27,592 nucleotides of DNA, taken from positions 1 through 27,592 of the forward strand of contig DASTMZ010000230.1 in NCBI GenBank assembly GCA_035713725.1, given 5' to 3'. Of the stretch, positions 5,914-14,299 are shown piece by piece. Below the pieces are notes generated by a model that was given only the letters and a program-made list of their open reading frames with translations, made no database searches and was not told the origin of the DNA. The position numbers and the translations under genes are program-made. The DNA is from DASQPR01 sp035713725. Lineage in GTDB: Bacteria > Actinomycetota > Actinomycetes > Mycobacteriales > Micromonosporaceae. The first letter of the stretch is position 1. Every line of letters begins with the position of its first letter.

Positions 5914-8900
5914 TCACCCGGCACCGATCGCGAACACGTGCATACCGGTCCGTCCCGAGCCGACCTGGAAGCCGACGTTGGGCAACGTCACCGACGCGAT
6001 CGTCTTGCTCGCGTCGACCGGCACGCTGATCTCGAACACCGACACGGTGAGTTGCTGCGAGCCGCCACCCGTCGAATTGCGGTACGGCATCGTGGCCGCC
6101 GTGTTCTCGTCGCCGGATGCACCGCTGGCCCAGTCACTGACATCAAGCGTTCCGGTCGTCGTGGTGCCGTCGGTGTACGTGATCGTCACCGGACCCGACG
6201 AGTCGCCATTCGTGGATGTGACGAGGAACCCGACCTGGCTGGCTCCGGCATGCCCGGACAGCAGGATCTCCTGACCGGCGGCGAGCACGTTGTCGGGTTG
6301 GCAAGCCGCCACGTCCGGCCAGGTGAACGTCACGCCGCCGGAGGTGACCGTGCCGCCCTGCGTGAGACCGGCCTGCGCCAGCGCGTCCGCGGACAGGCTG
6401 AACCCGACGCCGTCGAGGTTCGCGCATGCCTGGTTGCTGTCCGCGCTGATGCCGGTGTTGTCGTAGTAGTCGCTCATCGAACTCGTCGGCGTGATCTCCA
6501 ATGCGCCGATGTCGGAGACCTGCGCCGAGCCGTTCGTCACCGTCACCGACGCGACCGTTCCCGGCCAGACACGGAACTGCCCGTTGCTTCCGCTCGGTGT
6601 CGGCACGGTGAACGTGATCGCCGTGTCGCTCCAGGAGTTCACCGTGAACGGCGCGGCGTTACCCGGCGCGCCCCAGTTCGTACCGAGGTCGCTGAATGCC
6701 ACGAATCCACTGCCCTGGCTCGCGCCGAAGCCCGAACCGTTGATCGTCACGGTTTGACCGGCGGACGCGGTCGCGGGACTGAGCGAGCTGACGACCGCAC
6801 CGGTCATCAGCGTTGTCGATGTGCCGATGGCGAAGATGTGCAGCTGCCCGCGGGAGGCGCCGGATGGGAGCGTGACGCTGGTGAGCGTCTTCGACGCGTC
6901 CACGGGTATCGCCGTCGACAAGATATCGGTGGCCGTGTTGTCGCGCCCGCCGGTGCAGCCCGCACAGTTGCGGTATGCCGTCTTGGCAACGATCTGGTTG
7001 CCGAACGACGGTTGCGACCGGCCGGCGTTGAGCGTCCAATCGGACAGGCCTAGCCAGAAGCGAGAGGTCGAGCCGTCGGAGTAGGTCAGCGTGGTGAGAC
7101 CTTGGCTCGGCCCGTTGGTCGCGGAGCCGAGGAATCCGACCTGCTGGGTGCCAGCCGGCGCGTTGACGGTGATGCGCTGTCCGGCCGCGATCACGTTGTT
7201 CGGGAATCCGGGTGTCGGGGCCGGCCAGGTGTACGTGATGCCAGCCGAACTGACCGGTTGTCCCGGGCTGATCCCTTCCGCCTCGAGCGCCTCGGCGGAG
7301 TAGCTGTTCACGCCGCCGTCGAAGTTGCCCGTGTTGACATCGGAGTCGTCGGAGACGCCCGGGTTGTCGAACGATGCGAGCAGGCTGCCGGGCTGCGCTA
7401 CCAGCGCGGTGAGCGTCAGGCCGGGCAACGCCATGCTACCGGACGATAGCGACACGGGTACCGAGTAGAACGTCTGCGGCGCCGACGCGTCGGCGTGCAC
7501 CGTCGCGGTGATGGTGCCCGCCTTGTTCGGCGGTACGTTGATCCGCCCGGACGGTGGTGTCAACGTGACGTCCAGGCCGGCCGGCGCCGTCACATGTGCG
7601 GTGACGGTCTGTGCGTGCTGGGTGGTGTTCTGCGCGCCGATTCTGACCGTAGCGGTGGCGCCGGGTGCCAGCGTGACCTGCTGATCGGACAGGAAGCCGA
7701 TGGCCGGTCGCGTTCCGGCGCCGTACGACGGCGGAGCGTCCTGTGGCGCGGTGCCCCACGTGGACGGCGACGTGCCGAGCTTCCAGTCCAGCGTCCCACC
7801 GTTGGCCAGCGTCGAGAACGGCACGTACGTCTTCTGGTACGGCTTGCCGTTGATCTTCAGCGACTGCACGTAGTACGTCGAGGCGGACGCCCCTGGCGCG
7901 TTGATCGTGATGGTCTTGCCGTTGGGCAGGTTGATCGACGCGTGCGGGAAGCCGGCACCGTTGAAGACCAGCGTGTCGCTGCCGGAGTTCTCCGGATACA
8001 TGCCGAGCATCTCCCAGATGAACGTCGAGCTGTTGGCACCGAGGTCGTCGTTGTTGGGCAGGCCGCTCGGCCCCGGTGGGTACATCGTGGCGAGGATGTT
8101 GTTGACCGCTTGCTGCGTGCCGGCCGGGTCGCCCGCGTAGTTCAGCGCGTACTGCTCGCCGAAGCCGAACTCGTTGGACAGCTGCGCGAACATGCCGAAG
8201 CCGTTGGGCCGGGACAGGAACTGCCGAAGCATCGGGGCGACCTTCGCGTTGCCGCCCAACGCCGAGAACAGCGCTGCGTAGTTGTTCGGGACGTTCCACA
8301 GGTATTCGTACGCGTCGCCTTCCACGTACGGGTCGGTCGTGGTCGGCGTGATGCCGGTCATGAATGAGCCGTTCGTGTTGCGTGGGTTGAGGAGACCGTT
8401 CACCGGGTTGAACACGTTCTGCCAGTTGTTCGCGCGCTGTTCGAGCATCGCCGCGTCCGTGCCGTCACCCAAGGCGGCCGCGAAGTGTGCGAGCGCGAGG
8501 TCCTCGCTGTCGTATTCGAGCAGCGTGGGTACGTACCCGTGTGGGTTGCAGCAGCCGTAGCTGCCGTCCTCCGGCAGGTATCCGAGCTGCTGCTCAAGTG
8601 CTTCGCCCGGCCGCACGTCGTTGACGGTGGTGGCCTGCTTCAGCATGTCGGCAAGCGCGTCGCTCGTGTTGAAGTCACGAGCGCCGAACGCGTAGTAGTC
8701 CGCGATGATCGATTGCGCGGGGTCGCCGACCATCACGTAGTTGTTCAGGTTCAGGTAGCCCCACTGCTGCAGAATGCTGTCCTGGCTGTAGTAGTTGAGC
8801 AGCGACTGGGCCTGATCGCTGGCCGCGGACGGATCCAGGATCGCCTGCAGCTGTACGAGGGAATGGAAGGTATCCCAGCCGGAATATGTGCCGTACTGGT

Positions 8901-10203
8901 CGTGCTGACGGGCGGCGATCGTGTGCATCTTCATGTCCGAGCCCATGTATTCACCGTTGACGTCGCTGGTGATGTTGGGCTGCATGAAGTCCTTGTAGAG
9001 CAGGCTGTAGAACTCCTGCGTCAGCGCGACGCTGCGGCCGGACACCTGGATCCTGTTGAGCAGCGTGTTCCAATCCTGCTGCACGGTGGCCTGTACGGCA
9101 TCGAAGTCCCATCCGGCGTTCTCGGTCTGCCAATCCAGCTTGGCGTTGTCGGTGCTCACGTACGAGATGCCGACCTTGGCTTGGACCACCGGGTTGCTCG
9201 TGGTGTCGAAGGTGAGGAACACCGCGGACGGGTCGGTCTGGCCGGACTGCGTGACGACCTGCGACGCGGTGAACGGCTGGTCGAAGACGATGTCGAAGTA
9301 GACGGTGTATTCCTGGACCTGGCCGTCGTTGTTGCCCTCGCCGCAGAAGTGGCCGCTCGTGTCGGAGCCGGCGATCTCGGTGTTGCTGACCACGTGAGCG
9401 CTGTCGCCGAAGTCGCCGTTCTGGCTGTCCATCAGCTTGACCAGGAAGTCGGCCTGCGTGGTGGCGGGGAACGTGAACCGGCCCATCGAGCTGTGCGGCG
9501 TCGCGGTGAACTGCGAGGTGATCGTGTTGGGCTGATTGCTCTGCGCCGAGTAGTAGCCGGCCTGCGCGACCTCACCGGTGTTGGTGAACGACGTTTCCGC
9601 GTCGTTCGGGTCGCCGCTCGGCAGCGCGCCGGTCATCGGCAGGATGGGTACGTCGCCCGCCGCGCCGCAGCCCGGGCCGCTGATGTGGGTCAGCGAATAG
9701 CCGGTCAGCGACGTGTCGCCGAAGCTGTAACCGCCACCGGCAGACCGGTTCGGCATCGTGTCCGGGCTCCACTGCACCATGCCGAACGGCGCGGTGGCGC
9801 CCGGATAGGTGTTGCCGCCGCCGGTGGTCCACGTCCGTGTGTCGACCATCTGCGCCAGGTCACTGGTCGGGTTGCTGAGAGTGGCATTGTTCTTGGCGCC
9901 GGCCGGAAGCTTGGCCGCGGGTACCGGCTTCGGACAGGACATCAACCGCCCGTTGTTGCCCTTGCTGCACGCGGCCATCTTGGCCTGGCGTCCCAGGCTC
10001 GCGGCGGAACCGGCGCCGCTCGCCGGACTCGGACTGACGCTTGGGCTTGGGCTCGGGCCTGGGGTCGGCGATGCCGCGAACGCCGTTCCCGTCGACAAGG
10101 TCGCGGTAAGTGCAGCAACCGCCAGCACGAACGCGGCGAGCAGGGCGCCGCGCCTCTTTGTGGCCGTATGACCGACAGCCGTCGCCTTCCGGATTTGCCA
10201 CAT
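5914..10203 (-). CDS. Secreted multidomain GH92 alpha-mannosidase-like enzyme
   Basis: A 1429-residue exported glycoside hydrolase. Residues 1-44 are a signal peptide (Arg/Lys-rich start, hydrophobic core, cleavage near TAFA-ASP), followed by a Pro/Ser linker. Residues about 115-805 are a GH92 catalytic region: GNTYPGATAPFGMVQWSPD, LTHISGPGCGAAGDVPILP, SYGCCNPHGYVPTLLEYDSEDLALA, and LPNNDDLGANSSTFIWEMLGMYP, where GH92 enzymes carry the acidic pair of the calcium-dependent active site. Known GH92 enzymes are exo-acting alpha-mannosidases on mannans or N-glycans. Residues about 828-940 resemble a NEW3-type beta-sandwich. A module of about 170 residues occurs twice (about 945-1125 and 1245-1429) with an IPT/TIG domain between (about 1134-1238). 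It is divergent from a lacI-type gene, its probable regulator. I see no LPXTG or membrane anchor, so it is probably free or wall-bound. Substrate specificity is inferred only. Confidence 0.9.
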   Translation of the reverse strand: MWQIRKATAVGHTATKRRGALLAAFVLAVAALTATLSTGTAFAASPTPGPSPSPSVSPSPASGAGSAASLGRQAKMAACSKGNNGRLMSCPKPVPAAKLPAGAKNNATLSNPTSDLAQMVDTRTWTTGGGNTYPGATAPFGMVQWSPDTMPNRSAGGGYSFGDTSLTGYSLTHISGPGCGAAGDVPILPMTGALPSGDPNDAETSFTNTGEVAQAGYYSAQSNQPNTITSQFTATPHSSMGRFTFPATTQADFLVKLMDSQNGDFGDSAHVVSNTEIAGSDTSGHFCGEGNNDGQVQEYTVYFDIVFDQPFTASQVVTQSGQTDPSAVFLTFDTTSNPVVQAKVGISYVSTDNAKLDWQTENAGWDFDAVQATVQQDWNTLLNRIQVSGRSVALTQEFYSLLYKDFMQPNITSDVNGEYMGSDMKMHTIAARQHDQYGTYSGWDTFHSLVQLQAILDPSAASDQAQSLLNYYSQDSILQQWGYLNLNNYVMVGDPAQSIIADYYAFGARDFNTSDALADMLKQATTVNDVRPGEALEQQLGYLPEDGSYGCCNPHGYVPTLLEYDSEDLALAHFAAALGDGTDAAMLEQRANNWQNVFNPVNGLLNPRNTNGSFMTGITPTTTDPYVEGDAYEYLWNVPNNYAALFSALGGNAKVAPMLRQFLSRPNGFGMFAQLSNEFGFGEQYALNYAGDPAGTQQAVNNILATMYPPGPSGLPNNDDLGANSSTFIWEMLGMYPENSGSDTLVFNGAGFPHASINLPNGKTITINAPGASASTYYVQSLKINGKPYQKTYVPFSTLANGGTLDWKLGTSPSTWGTAPQDAPPSYGAGTRPAIGFLSDQQVTLAPGATATVRIGAQNTTQHAQTVTAHVTAPAGLDVTLTPPSGRINVPPNKAGTITATVHADASAPQTFYSVPVSLSSGSMALPGLTLTALVAQPGSLLASFDNPGVSDDSDVNTGNFDGGVNSYSAEALEAEGISPGQPVSSAGITYTWPAPTPGFPNNVIAAGQRITVNAPAGTQQVGFLGSATNGPSQGLTTLTYSDGSTSRFWLGLSDWTLNAGRSQPSFGNQIVAKTAYRNCAGCTGGRDNTATDILSTAIPVDASKTLTSVTLPSGASRGQLHIFAIGTSTTLMTGAVVSSLSPATASAGQTVTINGSGFGASQGSGFVAFSDLGTNWGAPGNAAPFTVNSWSDTAITFTVPTPSGSNGQFRVWPGTVASVTVTNGSAQVSDIGALEITPTSSMSDYYDNTGISADSNQACANLDGVGFSLSADALAQAGLTQGGTVTSGGVTFTWPDVAACQPDNVLAAGQEILLSGHAGASQVGFLVTSTNGDSSGPVTITYTDGTTTTGTLDVSDWASGASGDENTAATMPYRNSTGGGSQQLTVSVFEISVPVDASKTIASVTLPNVGFQVGSGRTGMHVFAIGAG

Positions 10204-10390
10204 GGTCGCACCACTCGCCTTCGCATGAACGTCGGGGACGGACGCCAGAGATCGTTGTCGATTAGACGGGCGTTATGCAGACCATCCCGATCGCGCTTTC
10301 GCGCTGTCAAGGCGTTGCGGCGAGTGTGTCCAGTCGACGACGCGATGATCAAGACAATGGCAAAGCGGCGGTACGGAGGCCACGGCCGTG

Positions 10391-10407
10391 CGTGACGAAC
10401 CGTCACG
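10391..10407. promoter_or_regulatory. 17-base inverted repeat, candidate operator
   Basis: CGTGACG (10391-10397), spacer AAC, CGTCACG (10401-10407): perfect 7-base arms. The right arm extended, CGTCACGAT, recurs in reverse as ATCGTGACG at 10513-10521 just before or at the lacI start, which strengthens the case for a shared protein-binding motif. Confidence 0.5.
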
Positions 10408-10479
10408 ATGTCCGCTCGCGAGTGATCCACAGCAGAGTTTCGGCAGGTCCACAGGAGACAGGACGGCATCCGCGAAGCC

Positions 10480-10507
10480 TTGACCGTCGTCGATCGACAG
10501 CGGTCAA
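10480..10507. promoter_or_regulatory. 28-base near-perfect palindrome, probable LacI-family operator
   Basis: Arms TTGACCG (10480-10486) and CGGTCAA (10501-10507) are concentric with the central palindrome GTCGATCGAC (10489-10498); 12 of 14 base pairs match, the only mismatches being at the two positions between arm and core. It lies just upstream of the probable lacI start, where an autoregulating LacI-family protein would bind. The central CG-rich dyad fits LacI-family sites. Confidence 0.6.
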
Positions 10508-10515
10508 CTGGGATC

Positions 10516-11544
10516 GTGACGATACTGTCTGAACGAAGGCGTACGGTTCCCCGGGCCAACATGGACGACGTGGCGCGGGTGGCCGGCGTGAGCCTCAAAA
10601 CCGTGTCGCGGGTAGTGAACCGGCAGGCTGGCGTGCACCCGACGACGGCACAGCGGGTCCGGGTGGCCATGGATCAGCTGGGATTCCGGCGCAACACCGG
10701 TGCGCACTACGCCACCAGCGGCTTGTCCACTGAGACGATCGCCGTGGTGACCGAGGACATGGCCAACCCGTTCTACGCGACGCTGATCTGCGCGGTGCAG
10801 GAAGTGGCACGTCAACACGACCGGCAGGTGCTCGCTGCGTCCTCGGACGAGGACCCGGACCGTGAACGCGAGCTGATCCTGGACTTCTGCTCTCGGCAGG
10901 TCGACGGTCTCGTAGTGGTCCCGGCCGGCGGGCCACACGGCTACCTGGTGCCACAGATCCGCGCGGGCGCGAAGTTGGTGTTCGTCGACCGGCCGGCCGG
11001 CGGCATCGCCGCGGACACCGTACTGGTCGACAACGCGGGCGGCGTGGCGGCGGCGGTGCGCCATTTGGCCCGCCACGGGCACCGGCGCATCGCGTACCTC
11101 GGCGACGCACCGCACATCTTTACCGCGGCCGAACGGCTGCGCGGCTTCCGCGACGGCTGCACCGGTGCCGGTCTGCGATTCGACCAGCAATTGGTGTTCA
11201 TGGGGCCGCATGACGCGCGCCGGATCACGGCGGCATTGCGGCGCGTGCTCCGCCGACCAGCGCCGGCCACCGCGATCGTCACCGGCAACAATCGCATCAC
11301 CGTCTTGGTGCTGCGCGCGCTTGCCGACTGGCCGGACCAGCCGGCACTGGTCGGGTTCGACGACTTCGAGCTGGCCGATCTGCTCGAGCCGAAGGTGAGC
11401 GTGATCGCTCATGACGTGGCTGCGCTCGGCAAGGCGGCGGCCGAACTGCTCTTCGCGCGCCTCAGTGGGGAGGATTCGCCGCCACACCAGCTGACCTTGC
11501 CGGTCCACCTGATCGCCCGAGGTTCGGGGGAGTTGCGGCCCTGA
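10516..11544 (+). CDS. LacI-family transcriptional regulator
   Basis: About 342 residues. The N-terminal HTH with hinge helix is textbook: MDDVARVAGVSLKTVSRVVN, then HPTTAQRVRVAMDQLGFRRN. A periplasmic-binding-protein-like sensor follows (IAVVTEDMANPFYATLICAVQEVAR, DGLVVVPAGG, LVFVDRPAGG, HGHRRIAYLGDA, ALVGFDDFELADLLEPKVSVIAHDVAALGKAAAELLFARL). It should bind a sugar and release its operator. The start is uncertain. GTG at 10516 gives a 15-residue lead before the HTH; ATG at 10561 starts at the HTH itself; a TTG at 10480 lies inside the large palindrome and is unlikely. Neither favoured start has a good ribosome site. Divergent from the GH92 gene, 312 bases away, and upstream of GH15; the effector is probably a mannose- or glucose-containing sugar, by inference only. 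Confidence 0.9.
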   Translation: MTILSERRRTVPRANMDDVARVAGVSLKTVSRVVNRQAGVHPTTAQRVRVAMDQLGFRRNTGAHYATSGLSTETIAVVTEDMANPFYATLICAVQEVARQHDRQVLAASSDEDPDRERELILDFCSRQVDGLVVVPAGGPHGYLVPQIRAGAKLVFVDRPAGGIAADTVLVDNAGGVAAAVRHLARHGHRRIAYLGDAPHIFTAAERLRGFRDGCTGAGLRFDQQLVFMGPHDARRITAALRRVLRRPAPATAIVTGNNRITVLVLRALADWPDQPALVGFDDFELADLLEPKVSVIAHDVAALGKAAAELLFARLSGEDSPPHQLTLPVHLIARGSGELRP

Positions 11545-11566
11545 CTCCAGTCGCTTCGGCCGCACC

Positions 11567-11619
11567 GCGGACCGGCACGCGCCCGATCCGCCTCTCCCGG
11601 CGTGCCCGGCTCGGTCCGC
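11567..11619 (+). terminator. Two-part hairpin after lacI, probable terminator
   Basis: GCGGACCG (11567-11574) pairs with CGGTCCGC (11612-11619), and the adjacent GCACGC (11575-11580) pairs with GCGTGC (11600-11605), with a 6-base bulge on the right side. It begins 22 bases after the lacI stop and lies before the GH15 gene, so it probably ends lacI transcription and isolates GH15. The rest of 11620-11750 holds nothing I can identify except the GH15 ribosome site. Confidence 0.5.
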
Positions 11620-11750
11620 TGGTGGGCACCGCCGTGCACCGCGTCCGGTGATCAACTAGCGATCTCACAGTGCCTGCCCACGCGGGTCTAGCCGCAACGT
11701 ACTGTCGAAGGGCGGGGGTCTTTTGACGGTGCCGCCGGGGGTGAGGCGCC

Positions 11751-13610
11751 ATGAGTACAGACCGGCACACGCGTGCCGAACCGTACCCACCAATTGCCGA
11801 GCATGGCCTGATCGGCAACCTGCAGACGGCGGCGCTGGTGGACACCGGCGGTGCGATCGTCTGGTACTGCCCCGGCCGGTTCGATGCGCCGAGCGTATTC
11901 GCCTCGCTGCTCGACCATGAGCGCGGCGGGTTCTTCCGGATCGCGCCGGTCGGACCGGGGTGGGGGACGCGGCAGCTCTACCTGCCCGATTCGGCGGTGC
12001 TCGTGACGAGGTTCCTCGGCACCGATGGCGTCGCCGAGGTCGTCGACTTCATGCCGGTCACCGGCCGTGCCACCGACTCCCCGCACGTGCTGATGCGGCT
12101 GGTACGCGTGGTCAGCGGCCGAGTGCGGCTAGCGGTGCAGTGCGCTCCCCGCTTCGACTACGCACAGGCGGAGCACAAGCTGATGTGCGAAGGCAACGCG
12201 GCCGTGTTCCATTCGGCCAACCGCACGTTGCGACTCGACAGCGACGTTGATCTCGACGCGGACGGCGACGACGTTAGCGTGACGTTGGATCTCGCGGCCG
12301 GCGCGACCGCGTGGTTCGCACTGGTCGGTGGCGTGGAGGGCGACCCGGCGCCACGACGGGTGAGCGCCGACGAGACCGACGGCCGCTATCGGTCCACGAT
12401 GGACTTCTGGCACCACTGGGTGGCGTCCGGGTCGTACCGGGGACGCTGGCGCGAGATGGTGACGCGCTCCGCCATCACGTTGAAGCTGCTCACGTACAAC
12501 CCGTCCGGTGCCATCGTCGCCGCGCCGACCGCCGGGCTGCCCGAACAGATCGGTGGCGAACGGAACTGGGACTACCGGTACACGTGGATTCGGGACGCCG
12601 CGCTGTCGGTGCACTCGTTGCTGCGCCTCGGGTACGGCGAGGAGGCGCGCCGCTTGTTCACCTGGCTGACTGCGCGGCCCGGTGGTACGGGTGGCGCCGA
12701 CGGCGGCCCGCTGCAAGTGATGTACCGCGTCGACGGCTCGCCCGACATGCACGAGGTGACGTTCGACCATCTAGACGGCTACCAGTCGTCGCGGCCGGTA
12801 CGGATCGGCAACGGTGCTGCGCGCCAGCTTCAACTCGACATCTACGGCGAGTTGATCGACGCCATCTGGACGGCGTACAAGCGCGGTGGCCGTCTCGGTA
12901 CGCGTGGCTGGAAGCGGCTATGCGAACTCGCGGACTGGCTGTCGGTGCATTGGGATCAGCCGGACGAAGGCATCTGGGAGACCCGCGGTGGCCGGAAGGA
13001 CTTCGTCTACGCCCGCGTCATGTCGTGGGTCGCGCTTGACCGGATGATCCGCCTCGCCGAGGCGTTGGGCTGGCCGGCCGACACGACAGCATGGCTGGCC
13101 GCCCGCGACGCGATCCACACGCAGGTGCTGACGCGTGGCTGGCACGCACAGCGGCGGGCATTCGTCCAGGCGTACGGCGATGATGTGCTCGACGCGGCAA
13201 CGCTCATCATGCCGATCGTCGGATTCCTCTCCGACAACGAACCGTCCTGGCTGTCCACGTTGGACGCGATCTACGAGCACCTGATCTCCGACAGCTTGGT
13301 CTATCGCTACGACCCGATCGCGTCACCGGACGGCGTGGCCGGCGCCGAGGGTACGTTCTCGATGTGCACCTTCTGGTATGTCGAGACGCTCGCTCGTGCC
13401 GGCCGGCTCGCGGAGGCGAGGCTGGTGTTCGAGAAGATGCTGACCTACAGCAATCACCTCGGGCTGTACGCCGAAGAACTCGGCACGAACGGTGAGCAAC
13501 TCGGTAACTTCCCGCAGGCGCTGACCCACCTCGCGTTGATTAACGCGGCGACCACGCTGGACGCGTATCTCGACACGCCAGCCCACCTACGCCCGGCCGA
13601 ACTCGCATAG
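11751..13610 (+). CDS. GH15 glucoamylase/trehalase-family glycoside hydrolase
   Basis: A 619-residue cytoplasmic enzyme without signal peptide. The N-terminal beta domain starts PIAEHGLIGNLQTAALVDTGGAIVWYCPGRFDAPSVFASLLD, typical of the actinobacterial GH15 proteins that include the characterised mycobacterial trehalase. The (alpha/alpha)6 barrel carries GERNWDYRYTWIRDAALSVHSL (about 268-288), DEGIWETRGGRKDFVYARVMSWVALDR (about 404-430, containing the likely general acid Glu) and GLYAEELGTNGEQLGNFPQALTHLALI (about 571-597, containing the likely base Glu). The probable reaction is hydrolysis of trehalose, or of alpha-glucan ends, to glucose; sequence alone does not separate these. GTGAGG just before the ATG at 11751 is the ribosome site. 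It lies downstream of lacI but behind a probable terminator, and is convergent with the response regulator. Confidence 0.9.
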   Translation: MSTDRHTRAEPYPPIAEHGLIGNLQTAALVDTGGAIVWYCPGRFDAPSVFASLLDHERGGFFRIAPVGPGWGTRQLYLPDSAVLVTRFLGTDGVAEVVDFMPVTGRATDSPHVLMRLVRVVSGRVRLAVQCAPRFDYAQAEHKLMCEGNAAVFHSANRTLRLDSDVDLDADGDDVSVTLDLAAGATAWFALVGGVEGDPAPRRVSADETDGRYRSTMDFWHHWVASGSYRGRWREMVTRSAITLKLLTYNPSGAIVAAPTAGLPEQIGGERNWDYRYTWIRDAALSVHSLLRLGYGEEARRLFTWLTARPGGTGGADGGPLQVMYRVDGSPDMHEVTFDHLDGYQSSRPVRIGNGAARQLQLDIYGELIDAIWTAYKRGGRLGTRGWKRLCELADWLSVHWDQPDEGIWETRGGRKDFVYARVMSWVALDRMIRLAEALGWPADTTAWLAARDAIHTQVLTRGWHAQRRAFVQAYGDDVLDAATLIMPIVGFLSDNEPSWLSTLDAIYEHLISDSLVYRYDPIASPDGVAGAEGTFSMCTFWYVETLARAGRLAEARLVFEKMLTYSNHLGLYAEELGTNGEQLGNFPQALTHLALINAATTLDAYLDTPAHLRPAELA

Positions 13611-13633
13611 TCACTTGTCGCCGCGGTCACGCC

Positions 13634-14299
13634 TCACCCGGTCCATCCGGGCCGGACCAGGCCGGATTCGTAACCGATGACGACCAGCTGCGCCCGATCG
13701 CGAGCACCGAGCTTCGACATCACTCGGCTGGCATGCGTCTTCGTGGTGGACACGCTTGTGAACAACCGCTGGGAGATCTCGTCGTTGGACAGTCCCGTCG
13801 CGATCAGCCCGAGAACCTCACGTTCCCGATCGGTAAGGCTCGACAGACTTGTGGCGGGGACGGGCGTACGGCTCCGGACCGCGTACTCGGCGATGAGCTT
13901 GCGGGTGACCGCGGGCGAGAGGAGAGCGTCGCCCGCGGCGACGACACGGACTGCACGGATCAGCTCGGCCGCGTCGGTGTCCTTGACGAGAAAGCCAGCC
14001 GCACCGGCGCGCAGGCCCTCGAACACGTACTCATCCAGATCGAAAGTAGTGAGGATGACGACGTGAACGGCGGCGAGACGCGGGTCAGCCGCGATCTGTC
14101 GAGTCGCCGCCACGCCGTCAAGTTCCGGCATGCGGATGTCCATGAGCAACACGTCCGGATGGGCGTCCGCCGCCAGCCGAACCGCCTCGAGTCCGTTGCT
14201 GGCCTCGCCGACCACGGTGATGTCGTCCTCGGCGTCGAGCAGCGCGGCGAAGCCGCTGCGCACCAGCGCCTGGTCATCGGCGAGTGCGACGCGGGTCAT
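13634..14299 (-). CDS. NarL/LuxR-family response regulator
   Basis: A 221-residue two-component regulator. The receiver domain (1-120) has the acidic pocket ADDQ, phospho-acceptor Asp54 (LLMDIRMPELDGV), the Thr84/Thr85 switch (VILTTFD) and Lys106 (FLVKDTDA). The C-terminal LuxR-type HTH is SLTDREREVLGLIATGLSNDEISQRLFTSVSTTKTHASRVMSKLGARDRAQLVV. Its ATG overlaps the histidine kinase stop by four bases (ATGA), so the two are translationally coupled and it is the kinase's partner. The divergent neighbours encode an ABC exporter, the usual target of DesK/LiaS-type systems in Gram-positive bacteria. Phosphorylated dimers would bind inverted repeats such as the one at 15522-15545. Confidence 0.95.
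   Translation of the reverse strand: MTRVALADDQALVRSGFAALLDAEDDITVVGEASNGLEAVRLAADAHPDVLLMDIRMPELDGVAATRQIAADPRLAAVHVVILTTFDLDEYVFEGLRAGAAGFLVKDTDAAELIRAVRVVAAGDALLSPAVTRKLIAEYAVRSRTPVPATSLSSLTDREREVLGLIATGLSNDEISQRLFTSVSTTKTHASRVMSKLGARDRAQLVVIGYESGLVRPGWTG

Larger units (their letters stand above)
10204..10515. promoter_or_regulatory. Divergent GH92/lacI intergenic region
   Basis: About 310 bases without a convincing gene. On the minus strand TTGACA (10310-10305) is a good -35 for the GH92 gene, but I see no clear -10 at normal spacing. Just downstream of it GCGC-GAAA-GCGC forms a small inverted repeat. ATCG-TTGT-CGAT (10251-10262) is a further short repeat nearer the GH92 gene. Two larger inverted repeats, given separately, lie on the lacI side. 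On the plus strand TACTGT (10524 region) is a weak -10 candidate for lacI if translation starts at 10561. Confidence 0.55.

Noticed and set aside
5914..10203. Possible cell-wall sorting signal on the GH92 enzyme
   Set aside because: The C-terminus ends HVFAIGAG with no LPXTG-like motif, hydrophobic helix or basic tail.
8485..10395. A 636-codon open frame on the plus strand opposite the GH92 gene
   Set aside because: It is antisense to an unmistakable secreted enzyme, is Arg/Val/Gly-rich without any recognisable domain, and follows from third-position GC bias on the other strand.
10504..11655. Long minus-strand open frame opposite lacI
   Set aside because: Antisense shadow of a textbook LacI-family gene; no domain visible.
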